Assembly: GCA_045598845.1 (NCBI GenBank)
Contig: JAZRUY010000190.1
Coordinates: forward strand, 1 to 6,756
Source of the DNA: JAZRUY01 sp045598845
GTDB taxonomy: Bacteria > Verrucomicrobiota > Lentisphaeria > Victivallales > Victivallaceae
Length of the DNA: 6,756 nucleotides
Direction: 5' to 3'
Shown: positions 1 through 5,556 of the stretch, piece by piece
Layout of the letters: every line of letters begins with the position of its first letter
Position numbering within the stretch: the stretch's first letter is position 1
Notes under the pieces: generated by a model
The model's input: the letters and a program-made list of their open reading frames with translations, nothing else
What the model was told of the DNA's origin: nothing
Database searches by the model: none
Translations under genes and position numbers: made by a program

Positions 1-1105
1 TCTGCGGCAGTTCCTTGAACGGCAGCTTTTCTATGGTTTCCTGAAAACTGCGGAATTCCATCCCCGCCGGTTTCAATGAACCGTCGGCGCGGAAGATTCC
101 AAGTTCCCGTTCATTAGCGCACCATCGGTACGGCGGCCGGCGCAAAAGTCTCTGGTCGAACGCGCACCACCACAGCAGTGCGCGGCAATCCTGCCGGTAC
201 AGTTCCGGCAGCACTCCGCGTATGTAGCTCGCCACCTGTTCCTCCCCGCCGTTGGTGGGCGCGAGGGATCCGAGTTCTTCCGCGAAGCAGGGGCGGTGTC
301 CGAGGTCGGAAAAATAGCGGCTCTCCGCCGCCGCATGGGTAAGACTTTTGGGTGAACCGAGCGGATCGGTGGCGGCGAATTCGGTAAAAGACGGATACGG
401 ATGAGTTGTCAGAAAGTCGAAATTTTCCCCCGCGTCCTGCAGTACCCACGGAACGGCGGTGTGTACGGTTCCCGGCTCCGCCGGGCGCAGACCGTGCATT
501 CCGGCCGCCGTCGGGCGCGACGGATCCGCTGCACGGATGGCATTGGCAATCATTTTCAGCCACACCCGGGCTTCCGCGCGGCATGATACCTGCGCCATGC
601 AGTTGCATTCGTTGCCCGGTTCCCACATGGCGATGGCCTGGTGATCTTTCATTGCGGTAACGAATTCATCTATGAACCGGCATTCATAATAAAGCGCGGT
701 CGGATCCGTCAGCAGATTGCACTTCTCCAGTGCGCGTGGCGCGAAAAGACGCCCGCTCATCCATCCTGTCAGGAGCGAAACGATAAGTTTCATTCCGTTT
801 TTCTCCGCGCAGTCGCAGAGAAAGCGGAACCGGTCGAGCATCACTGAATCCAGCGTGCTTCCGTCCGCCGGCAGCGGGTCATCGTTTTTCCATGCGATTT
901 CCCTGGCGGTTCCGCATCCGTAAAGCATCGTGATCGGCTGGAAGTCGGACCAGAGCGGAAATACGCGTACGCATGTCATGCCCAGCGCCGCTATTTTGGA
1001 TAAGTCTTCTGCAACTGTTGCCGCATTCCACTCGTTCCACATATGGCACCCGGCGTTGCTCGCCCAGTAGTTGCACCCGTTCTGCCATTTTCCCGATTTC
1101 AGCAT
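1..1105 (-). CDS. Clan GH-A (GH5-like) glycoside hydrolase, 3' end missing
   Basis: An open frame of 368 codons runs from an ATG at 1105 off the left edge, so the C-terminus is not seen. It reads as a (beta/alpha)8-barrel retaining glycosidase of clan GH-A, closest in style to GH5 cellulase/mannanase-type proteins. Visible landmarks are an N-terminal NYW segment (residues 12-14), LGMTCVRVFPLW (41-52), the beta-4 acid/base motif WEPGNE (161-166, Glu166), HPYP (235-238), the beta-7 nucleophile motif FAEELG (274-279, probably Glu277) and the beta-8 WW (312-313). Both catalytic glutamates are present, so the enzyme should be active. The N-terminus is charged and polar with no signal peptide, which suggests cytoplasmic action on short or imported glycosides; that is inference. 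A Shine-Dalgarno AAGGAGA lies 9 bases upstream at 1115-1121 and decides the start. The substrate cannot be told from the sequence. Confidence is high for clan, moderate for family. Confidence 0.85.
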   Translation of the reverse strand, partial: MLKSGKWQNGCNYWASNAGCHMWNEWNAATVAEDLSKIAALGMTCVRVFPLWSDFQPITMLYGCGTAREIAWKNDDPLPADGSTLDSVMLDRFRFLCDCAEKNGMKLIVSLLTGWMSGRLFAPRALEKCNLLTDPTALYYECRFIDEFVTAMKDHQAIAMWEPGNECNCMAQVSCRAEARVWLKMIANAIRAADPSRPTAAGMHGLRPAEPGTVHTAVPWVLQDAGENFDFLTTHPYPSFTEFAATDPLGSPKSLTHAAAESRYFSDLGHRPCFAEELGSLAPTNGGEEQVASYIRGVLPELYRQDCRALLWWCAFDQRLLRRPPYRWCANERELGIFRADGSLKPAGMEFRSFQETIEKLPFKELPQ

Positions 1106-1114
1106 AACAAGTAT

Positions 1115-1121
1115 TCTCCTT
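1115..1121 (-). promoter_or_regulatory. Strong ribosome binding site of the glycoside hydrolase gene
   Basis: AAGGAGA on the minus strand, nine bases from the ATG at 1105. It is the best Shine-Dalgarno match in the window and fixes the hydrolase start codon. Confidence 0.75.
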
Positions 1122-1211
1122 GATTTTCTTCTGAATTACAGCACTGCTGCTTGCGGCGTCTTCCTGTCAATCACGGAGTCCGTCACCGGTCCGTTTCCAT
1201 TATCTTACATC

Positions 1212-1239
1212 ATTATAAATATTTTTTCAACAGGAACAA
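1212..1239 (-). promoter_or_regulatory. Predicted sigma-70-type promoter of the glycoside hydrolase gene
   Basis: On the minus strand a perfect -10 TATAAT (1217-1212) is preceded, after 16 bases, by a -35-like TTGTTC (1239-1234). It sits in an AT-rich island inside otherwise GC-rich DNA. Transcription would begin near 1205, giving a leader of about 100 bases before the hydrolase ATG. The -35 element lies in the centre of an inverted repeat (1224-1253), which could be an operator. The prediction rests on consensus match only. Confidence 0.5.
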
Positions 1240-1253
1240 TCCTTATTTGAAAA
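1224..1253. repeat. Operator-like inverted repeat over the hydrolase promoter -35
   Basis: Plus-strand TTTTCAA (1224-1230) and TTGAAAA (1247-1253) are perfect reverse complements. Inside them AGGA (1232-1235) and TCCT (1240-1243) form a second complementary pair around ACAA. The inner spacers differ (one versus three bases), so the dyad is imperfect. Its centre coincides with the predicted -35, the usual place for a repressor site. No T-run makes it look like an intrinsic terminator. Confidence 0.35.
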
Positions 1254-1295
1254 TGGAAAATCGGCATCTGGTAATCAAGTGTCAATATGACGGAA

Positions 1296-2252
1296 CTAGG
1301 ATTCCGGCAGATTCAGTCCGGCTGCCTGCGCCGCGGCGGCGAAGTCCGGCGGCGGCGGCGCGGTGAAAGTTGTTTTTTTTCCGCTTGACGGATGGGGCAG
1401 GGTAAGCCGCCAGGCATGCAGCATCTGTCTTTCAACGCCTGCGGTTCGTCCTGCCGCGCCGCCGTACACTGCGTCTCCCAGCACCGGGAAACCGATATGA
1501 CTTAAATGCACTCTGATCTGATGCGTGCGCCCGGTGTAAATCCGCACTTTCAGCATCGAAACGGCAGTGCCGTCCGGTAATTTCCCATCGGATAACAGCG
1601 TCCAGCTGGTCAGCGCGTTCTTTCCGTTGCGCTCCACTACCGCCATTTTCTGCCGGTTCACCGGATGTCTGCCGATAAGGGATTCGATTTTTCCGTCCGG
1701 TGTTTTCGGTATGCCGCGTACTATCGCCAGATAGTATTTTTCGGTTTCACGGTTGGCGAAAGCGGCTCCGAGCCGGTATTGCGCCGCGGCGGTACGGGCG
1801 ATTATCAGGCATCCGGAAGTGTCTTTATCCAGCCGGTGCACGATCCCGGGCCGTGTTTCATCGCAGTCTGTCCGCTCCTGCATTTCCGGATAGCGCCCAA
1901 GCAGCGCATTTACTACCGTGCCTTCCCGGTTTCCGGCGGCAGGGTGCACCACCACTCCGGACGGTTTGTTGATTACCAGCATGGCGCTGTCTTCATACAG
2001 TATTTCAAAATTGAAGTCCGCCGCTTTCAGTTCCGGCGGTTCGTCATCCGGAATTGCGGCGGTTATGCGCATACCGTTTTTTACGGCTGACTTCGGCGCG
2101 GTTACAACTTCGTCTCCGCATTGCACCGCGCCGGACTTGATCATTTTCTGAACGAAACTGCGGCTGCACTCCGGCATCAGCCGGTTCAGTGCGATATCCA
2201 GCCGGAATCCGTCAAGTTCAAAAGGAACGGTAAATTCAGCGTTTCGCGGCAT
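1296..2252 (-). CDS. rluD: RluD-type 23S rRNA pseudouridine synthase
   Basis: A 318-residue enzyme of the RluA/RluC/RluD family, which converts uridines in ribosomal RNA to pseudouridine in the cytoplasm. The N-terminal S4 RNA-binding domain covers roughly residues 15-68. The catalytic domain follows, with the NKPSGVVVHP segment (95-104), the signature HRLDKDTSG (139-147) whose Asp142 is the family's catalytic residue, and the RTHQIRVHL motif (242-250). Length is normal. The C-terminus ends in a short Pro/Ala-rich tail. The ATG at 2252 is preferred: the frame extends seven codons further to a TTG at 2273 without a ribosome binding site, while the ATG has GGA just upstream. It overlaps the lgt 3' end by 17 bases, implying translational coupling. 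The large-subunit target (RluD helix 69 versus RluC-type sites) cannot be settled from sequence alone, but the S4 domain and motifs favour RluD. Confidence 0.93.
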   Translation of the reverse strand: MPRNAEFTVPFELDGFRLDIALNRLMPECSRSFVQKMIKSGAVQCGDEVVTAPKSAVKNGMRITAAIPDDEPPELKAADFNFEILYEDSAMLVINKPSGVVVHPAAGNREGTVVNALLGRYPEMQERTDCDETRPGIVHRLDKDTSGCLIIARTAAAQYRLGAAFANRETEKYYLAIVRGIPKTPDGKIESLIGRHPVNRQKMAVVERNGKNALTSWTLLSDGKLPDGTAVSMLKVRIYTGRTHQIRVHLSHIGFPVLGDAVYGGAAGRTAGVERQMLHAWRLTLPHPSSGKKTTFTAPPPPDFAAAAQAAGLNLPES

Positions 2253-3012
2253 TTTTTCCGAGGCGCAACGCAATGAGCACGGTTATCAATCCAACCGGCA
2301 TCAGTACCAGGCCGATAAACTGCGCCTGCGTGAAAAGCCCCCACAGGCGCGCATTGTCGCCGCGCAGAAATTCGATGATAAAACGGAATAATCCGTAACA
2401 CAGCAGCAGGCTGCCGATGGCGGCGCCACGCGGCGCCTTGCGCACCAGTTTGAAATAAACCGGGCACATCACCAGGTGGAAGGCCGCTTCATAGAGTTGC
2501 GTCGGATGCAGCGCCGCCCCGTTGTAGAACAATGCCGCTTCCGAACCGGCGGGATAATGCACTCCTATCCATGAACCGGTTGGAGTGCCGAAGCAGCAGC
2601 CGTTCAGAAAGCACCCGATGCGGCCGCAGGCATGCGCCGCGGCCATTGCCGGAGTGAAAATATCTAACATCGAGATGAAATTGATTTTTTTCCAGTGCGC
2701 GAAAGCCGCTAATACGGCTATTGCCAGCAGAAAACCGCCGTAGAAAACCAGACCGCCGTGATCGATACGGATGATCTCCCACAGGTTGTCGCGGTAGTAT
2801 TCATCGAAAAACTGCACCACATAGAATACTCTGGAACCGATGATTCCGGAAATCATCGCCAGAACCAGAGCGGTCGCCGCATCGCCGGCAGTCATTTTCG
2901 CCCGGCCGCAGTTGACCTCCACCAGCCGGCAGGCCAGCAGAAAACCGATGGCGGCCATAACTCCGTAACTGTGCAGCGCGAAATTACCGATACGGAAAAG
3001 TACGGGATACAT
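2236..3012 (-). CDS. lgt: Prolipoprotein diacylglyceryl transferase
   Basis: Lgt transfers the diacylglyceryl group of phosphatidylglycerol to the lipobox cysteine of prolipoproteins, the first step of lipoprotein maturation at the cytoplasmic membrane. The 258-residue protein is hydrophobic throughout with about seven membrane segments. Seen motifs are an N-terminal HSYG (14-17), HGGLVFYGG (85-93), the signature region GRIGCFLNGCCFG (130-142, with the conserved Arg131), HPTQLYEA (169-176) and EFLRGDN (214-220). The Cys-rich GCFLNGCCFG form replaces the GNFxNxE form of enterobacteria and is common in other phyla. Start ATG (3012) directly follows the stop of the upstream popT-like gene, with GGAGG at 3024-3028 inside that gene as ribosome binding site. 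The 3' end overlaps rluD. It is the middle gene of a three-gene operon. Confidence 0.96.
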   Translation of the reverse strand: MYPVLFRIGNFALHSYGVMAAIGFLLACRLVEVNCGRAKMTAGDAATALVLAMISGIIGSRVFYVVQFFDEYYRDNLWEIIRIDHGGLVFYGGFLLAIAVLAAFAHWKKINFISMLDIFTPAMAAAHACGRIGCFLNGCCFGTPTGSWIGVHYPAGSEAALFYNGAALHPTQLYEAAFHLVMCPVYFKLVRKAPRGAAIGSLLLCYGLFRFIIEFLRGDNARLWGLFTQAQFIGLVLMPVGLITVLIALRLGKNAAKR

Positions 3013-4035
3013 TTACTTCGCGGCCTCCGCCTTTTTCGCTTTGCCGGCGGCCAGCATTTCAACGGCGAAAACCACTGCGGCTCCGATCAGGGCGGCAAGC
3101 AGTACCGGCCAGACTTCACAGAAGCAGGAAGGCAGCCGGTATTCCGTATGCAGCACCGTAAGACTTCCGCCTTCCGGCAAAATATCAGGAATTCCTTTAA
3201 TGTTGATCACCTTCTTCCCGACTTTCAGCGCCCATTCGGTCGGAACCTGCCACGGCCAGAGCCGCGGCACCGACCCGATCATGAAGCCGATCAGGGCGGC
3301 GATAGTGGTGTCGTGATATTTGCCGAACAGGTATTTCAGCAGATGGATAAATCCGGCTACGCCGGCCAGCGCCCCCAGTCCCAGCCACAGTACGGTGTAG
3401 AAATCATCCCCGTTGAATTTCAGCGAGGAAAAATTGCCGATGGCGCCCCACACATAGTTATACTGCCCCAGAATCAGCAGCAGAAACGACCCGGAAATAC
3501 CGGGCAGAATCATCGCGCAGATCACGATCATGCCGCACAGAAACGACACCCACCAGACATTCGGAGTGCTAACCGGCACCAGAGAGATCACCGCGTAAGC
3601 GACCGCAGCCCCCAGCAGGCACGATACCGCGCCGGAGATTTTCCATTTGCAGACATTTCGGTTCACCGTTACGACGGAAGCGAGAATCAGCCCCAGAAAG
3701 AAAGCGAAAGTAACGCTTTCATGCTCGTTCAGCATTTTGAGCACCAGCTTGGTTACGCCGGCGAAAGCGATAATGATGCCTACTCCCAGCGCCAGCAGGA
3801 ATTTCCAGGGCAGGGTACGGTAAAGTTCCCGGAATTTGAAAGTGCAGAGTTTTTTCAGCGTGTCCGCTGAAGCGCATTTGCTGATGGCATCCACCATTTC
3901 CTCGAATATTCCGGTGATGAAAGCCATGGTGCCGCCGGAGACGCCGGGAATGACATTAGCCACCCCCATGGTGAAACCTGCGAAAGCGATACGGCAGTAA
4001 TCCTTGAAACCGCGTTTTTCATTTCCGTTGTTCAT
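3013..4035 (-). CDS. popT: DUF368/PopT-family polyprenyl-phosphate transporter
   Basis: A 340-residue polytopic membrane protein of the DUF368 family, whose studied members (PopT) return undecaprenyl phosphate to the cytoplasmic leaflet for reuse in peptidoglycan and surface polymer synthesis. The family hallmark is a pair of related motifs in the two halves: IPGVSGGT at residues 29-36 and LPGISGSF at 177-184, both in membrane re-entrant-like contexts. About eight hydrophobic segments can be picked out. A hydrophilic stretch at about 262-303 is probably an extracytoplasmic loop, and the C-terminus is a short Lys/Ala-rich tail. ATG at 4035 has AGGA at 4043-4046 as ribosome binding site. Its TAA is immediately followed by the lgt ATG. 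It heads the operon popT-lgt-rluD. Family assignment is firm; transport function is by family knowledge. Confidence 0.9.
   Translation of the reverse strand: MNNGNEKRGFKDYCRIAFAGFTMGVANVIPGVSGGTMAFITGIFEEMVDAISKCASADTLKKLCTFKFRELYRTLPWKFLLALGVGIIIAFAGVTKLVLKMLNEHESVTFAFFLGLILASVVTVNRNVCKWKISGAVSCLLGAAVAYAVISLVPVSTPNVWWVSFLCGMIVICAMILPGISGSFLLLILGQYNYVWGAIGNFSSLKFNGDDFYTVLWLGLGALAGVAGFIHLLKYLFGKYHDTTIAALIGFMIGSVPRLWPWQVPTEWALKVGKKVINIKGIPDILPEGGSLTVLHTEYRLPSCFCEVWPVLLAALIGAAVVFAVEMLAAGKAKKAEAAK
3024..3028 (-). promoter_or_regulatory. Ribosome binding site of lgt inside the upstream gene
   Basis: GGAGG on the minus strand, 11 bases before the lgt ATG and within the last codons of the DUF368 gene. 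With the TAAATG junction it supports coupled translation. Confidence 0.55.
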
Positions 4036-4042
4036 TTTGTAT

Positions 4043-4046
4043 TCCT
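4043..4046 (-). promoter_or_regulatory. Ribosome binding site of the popT-like gene
   Basis: AGGA on the minus strand, seven bases before the ATG at 4035; supports this start over later ones. Confidence 0.55.
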
Positions 4047-4105
4047 GTTCGGGTCAGTTGAAAACGATGCCGCCGCAATGCCGGCACCGGAGAACTATAC
4101 CGCAT

Positions 4106-4134
4106 AATATAGTACGTCCGGTAAATCAAACCAA
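4106..4134 (-). promoter_or_regulatory. Predicted promoter of the popT-lgt-rluD operon
   Basis: Minus-strand -10 TATATT (4111-4106) with a 17-base spacer to a -35-like TTGGTT (4134-4129). The -35 matches only the TTG half well. Predicted start near 4099 leaves a leader of roughly 64 bases to the ATG at 4035. Within the leader, CCGG/GCCG-rich sequence at 4067-4090 could fold into a small stem. Consensus-based prediction only. Confidence 0.4.
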
Positions 4135-4146
4135 TTCAACTCTCTG

Positions 4147-4206
4147 TTTTTTCCGGAGTTTAAGCGGGATTTCCTTTCCGGCAGGCGCGAAACGGAAAAA
4201 ACTCCG
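4147..4206. repeat. Nested inverted repeats between popT and tRNA-Gln
   Basis: Perfect 9-base arms TTTTTTCCG (4147-4155) and CGGAAAAAA (4193-4201) share their edges with a second perfect 8-base pair, CGGAGTTT (4154-4161) and AAACTCCG (4199-4206). A third TTTCCG (4175-4180) can also pair with 4193-4198, leaving a 12-base loop. The pairings use overlapping right arms, so they exclude each other in a transcript. The role is unknown; it lies upstream of both divergent promoters, and downstream of the DUF790 gene on the minus strand, where it could affect transcript ends. Confidence 0.4.
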
Positions 4207-4235
4207 CCGTCCGTATGTAAATTCCGCTGTTCCAG

Positions 4236-4244
4236 TGTTATATT
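4236..4244 (+). promoter_or_regulatory. Predicted extended -10 promoter of tRNA-Gln
   Basis: TGTTATATT is an extended -10 (TG, one base, TATATT at 4239-4244). The predicted start near 4251 leaves about 11 bases before the mature tRNA at 4263, typical of a monocistronic tRNA. The -35 is poor (TGTAAA, 17 bases upstream), as is usual for extended -10 promoters. Confidence 0.45.
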
Positions 4245-4262
4245 ATTATTCCTGCTCCGCGC

Positions 4263-4336
4263 AGTCCCGTGGTGTAATGGCAGCACAACTGGTTTTGGTC
4301 CAGTTAGTTCAAGTTCGAATCTTGGCGGGACTGCCA
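4263..4336 (+). tRNA. tRNA-Gln (anticodon TTG)
   Basis: The 74-base cloverleaf can be drawn in full. The acceptor stem AGTCCCG (4263-4269) pairs with CGGGACT (4326-4332) over seven perfect pairs, with discriminator G at 4333 and an encoded CCA at 4334-4336. The D arm is 4272-4286 (GTG/CAC). The anticodon stem ACTGG (4288-4292) pairs with CCAGT (4300-4304) around the loop TTTTGGT, giving anticodon TTG (4295-4297) for glutamine CAA/CAG. The variable loop has four bases. The T arm is 4309-4325 with the loop TTCGAAT. It is the only plus-strand gene and is convergent with the DUF790 gene 20 bases downstream. Confidence 0.97.
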
Positions 4337-4343
4337 TTTTTTT
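4337..4343 (+). terminator. T-tract after tRNA-Gln
   Basis: Seven consecutive T residues follow the CCA directly. The tRNA acceptor and T stems are the only hairpins before it, so this is at best a minimal, non-classical terminator that also provides the 3' trailer. Confidence 0.35.
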
Positions 4344-4356
4344 CTCTTTTCCGGTA

Positions 4357-5556
4357 TTATTCAAGTTCCTTCAGCATTTTCAGTACCCGCGCCGTACCGG
4401 GGAAATCCCGGAACGGAAAAATCCGTCCCGCCGCCTCAGGGTATTCCCGAAGCAGTTCATCAATCAGGTTTTCTCCGCCTATCGAGCGGTCTATGCCGAT
4501 CAGGTATTTCAGTTCCGGCCGTTTCCGTATCCAGTTCAATCTGCGCCGTAGTTCGGCGGCTGAGTGAAAACGGTGAAAAAGTTCCAGATGCGCTTCCGTT
4601 CCGTCAGTGCCGGTAAAAGTGAAATCGGGGAACAACAGACGCCCCTCATTGTCGTTCATGCCGCCTCCCCCGGAGATTTGCCAGCCGCCGCCGTGTTTGC
4701 TGAATTCCGCGGCGAACATCCTGATTTCCTCCGGTATATATTTCCCCAGATTGCGGTAAATCCGTTCCAGCCCGTCGGCTTCCGAGAGTTCCAGCCGCAG
4801 CGCCCGGTCGCCGGAGCCGCGGCCCGGCAGATGCAATTCCGCCCGGATTTTCCATCGGTCGGAATTCAGCACCGCCGGAAAAAACGCCGCCAGCGCCAGC
4901 GCATAGCGCCGCGAGTTTTCAAACAGCGCGAATGGTCCGCTGACCTCGATTTCCGTTTCACCTTTCCGGTTTCGGGTAACTTCGCCGAGCAACCGGAAAA
5001 AACGCATGAATTTAACCAGCCGGCGCAGTTCACCTGTATCCGGATCCGGCAGCGAAATCAGTATTTTTCCGGCATACATAATCAGGCTCTGCGCCAGTGC
5101 GGTATTGTATCTCGATACCAGCGATTCGGGGGTGAAATCCGGCAGTTCCGACAGTTTTTCGCAACCCGGCAGATCGCCGTAAATATCTTTGCCGCAAGCC
5201 GCGCCGGCGCAGTGTTCCGCTTCGGTAACATCTTCTTTTTTCAATGACGCAGCCGAGATGTCGAACATCCGGCTTCTCAGCTCCTGAAATTCTTCGTTCT
5301 CTCCGGCAATCCCGGAGAACACGCACCGGTCTTCAAAAACCTTGACCAGTCCTTCGGCGATTTTCCGGTTCAGCGCCGAGCCGTTGATTTCCGCTTTAAC
5401 CAGCGGTTCGATTTCCCGCTTCCGTTGGCCGTGACAGCCGCGGTAAATCCCGATTACGGCATCGCAGAAGTCCAGTATTTCTTTATCTCCCGGGATGAAA
5501 TCAGGCCGGCAGCGCCCGTTGCGGCGGTGAAATCGCAGCAGATCTCTGGTTAGCAT
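4357..5556 (-). CDS. DUF790/Bax1-like nuclease-family protein
   Basis: A 399-residue soluble protein that I assign to DUF790, the family of archaeal Bax1, a PD-(D/E)xK-type nuclease that partners the XPB helicase in DNA unwinding and cleavage. Family-like segments in order are MLTRDLLRFHRRNGRCRPDF (1-20), DIYGDLPGCEKL (124-135), LVSRYNTALAQSL (146-158), a block with GPFALFENSRRYAL (207-220) and AFFPAVL (224-230), and the nuclease-like FPDFTF (309-314) followed by LELF (324-327). Asp311 and Glu325 would be the metal ligands. The usual lysine is not obvious: residues 336-339 are LRRR. The ATG overlaps the copA stop as TAATG, with GGAG at 5563-5566 inside copA, so translation is coupled. No XPB helicase lies in the window. 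Cysteines are numerous at 116-132. The family call is from remembered sequence patterns, and activity is inferred. Confidence 0.72.
   Translation of the reverse strand: MLTRDLLRFHRRNGRCRPDFIPGDKEILDFCDAVIGIYRGCHGQRKREIEPLVKAEINGSALNRKIAEGLVKVFEDRCVFSGIAGENEEFQELRSRMFDISAASLKKEDVTEAEHCAGAACGKDIYGDLPGCEKLSELPDFTPESLVSRYNTALAQSLIMYAGKILISLPDPDTGELRRLVKFMRFFRLLGEVTRNRKGETEIEVSGPFALFENSRRYALALAAFFPAVLNSDRWKIRAELHLPGRGSGDRALRLELSEADGLERIYRNLGKYIPEEIRMFAAEFSKHGGGWQISGGGGMNDNEGRLLFPDFTFTGTDGTEAHLELFHRFHSAAELRRRLNWIRKRPELKYLIGIDRSIGGENLIDELLREYPEAAGRIFPFRDFPGTARVLKMLKELE

Larger units (their letters stand above)
1106..1295. other. Intergenic spacer between rluD and the hydrolase gene
   Basis: These 190 bases separate the rluD stop (1296) from the hydrolase start (1105). 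Besides the promoter, dyad and ribosome binding site listed separately, there is a short 11-base palindrome, ACGGAGTCCGT, at 1173-1183 in the predicted leader, followed by ACCGGT (1185-1190). No intrinsic terminator is visible after rluD, so some readthrough from the upstream operon into the hydrolase gene is possible. No convincing small gene is present. Confidence 0.6.
4036..4262. other. Regulatory intergenic region between popT and tRNA-Gln
   Basis: This 227-base stretch holds divergent promoter-like elements for the popT operon (minus) and the tRNA (plus) and the nested inverted repeats between them. I find no supported protein gene: reading frames here have no ribosome binding site and no family resemblance. 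Confidence 0.6.

Noticed and set aside
114..626. A 170-codon minus-strand frame inside the hydrolase gene
   Set aside because: The other frame of the same strand gives a continuous glycosidase with both catalytic glutamates; this one is Arg/Gly-rich noise.
1173..1183. Palindrome ACGGAGTCCGT as a terminator or riboswitch stem
   Set aside because: Short, lacks a T-run, and the predicted leader shows no known riboswitch pattern; could be chance.
2253..2273. Upstream TTG start for rluD adding seven residues
   Set aside because: No Shine-Dalgarno before it and the added residues are not family-like; the ATG at 2252 is the better start.
2758..3870. A 370-codon open frame on the plus strand across lgt and popT
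   Set aside because: It is antisense to two confidently identified membrane protein genes, its translation is rich in Gln, Arg and His with no domain-like pattern, and no ribosome binding site is apparent.
4095..4364. An 89-codon minus-strand frame covering the tRNA
   Set aside because: Its middle is simply the antisense translation of tRNA-Gln, a familiar kind of false protein prediction.
4004..4567. A 187-codon plus-strand frame through the tRNA
   Set aside because: It runs across a tRNA, a promoter region and the antisense of the DUF790 gene, with low-complexity Ser/Arg content.
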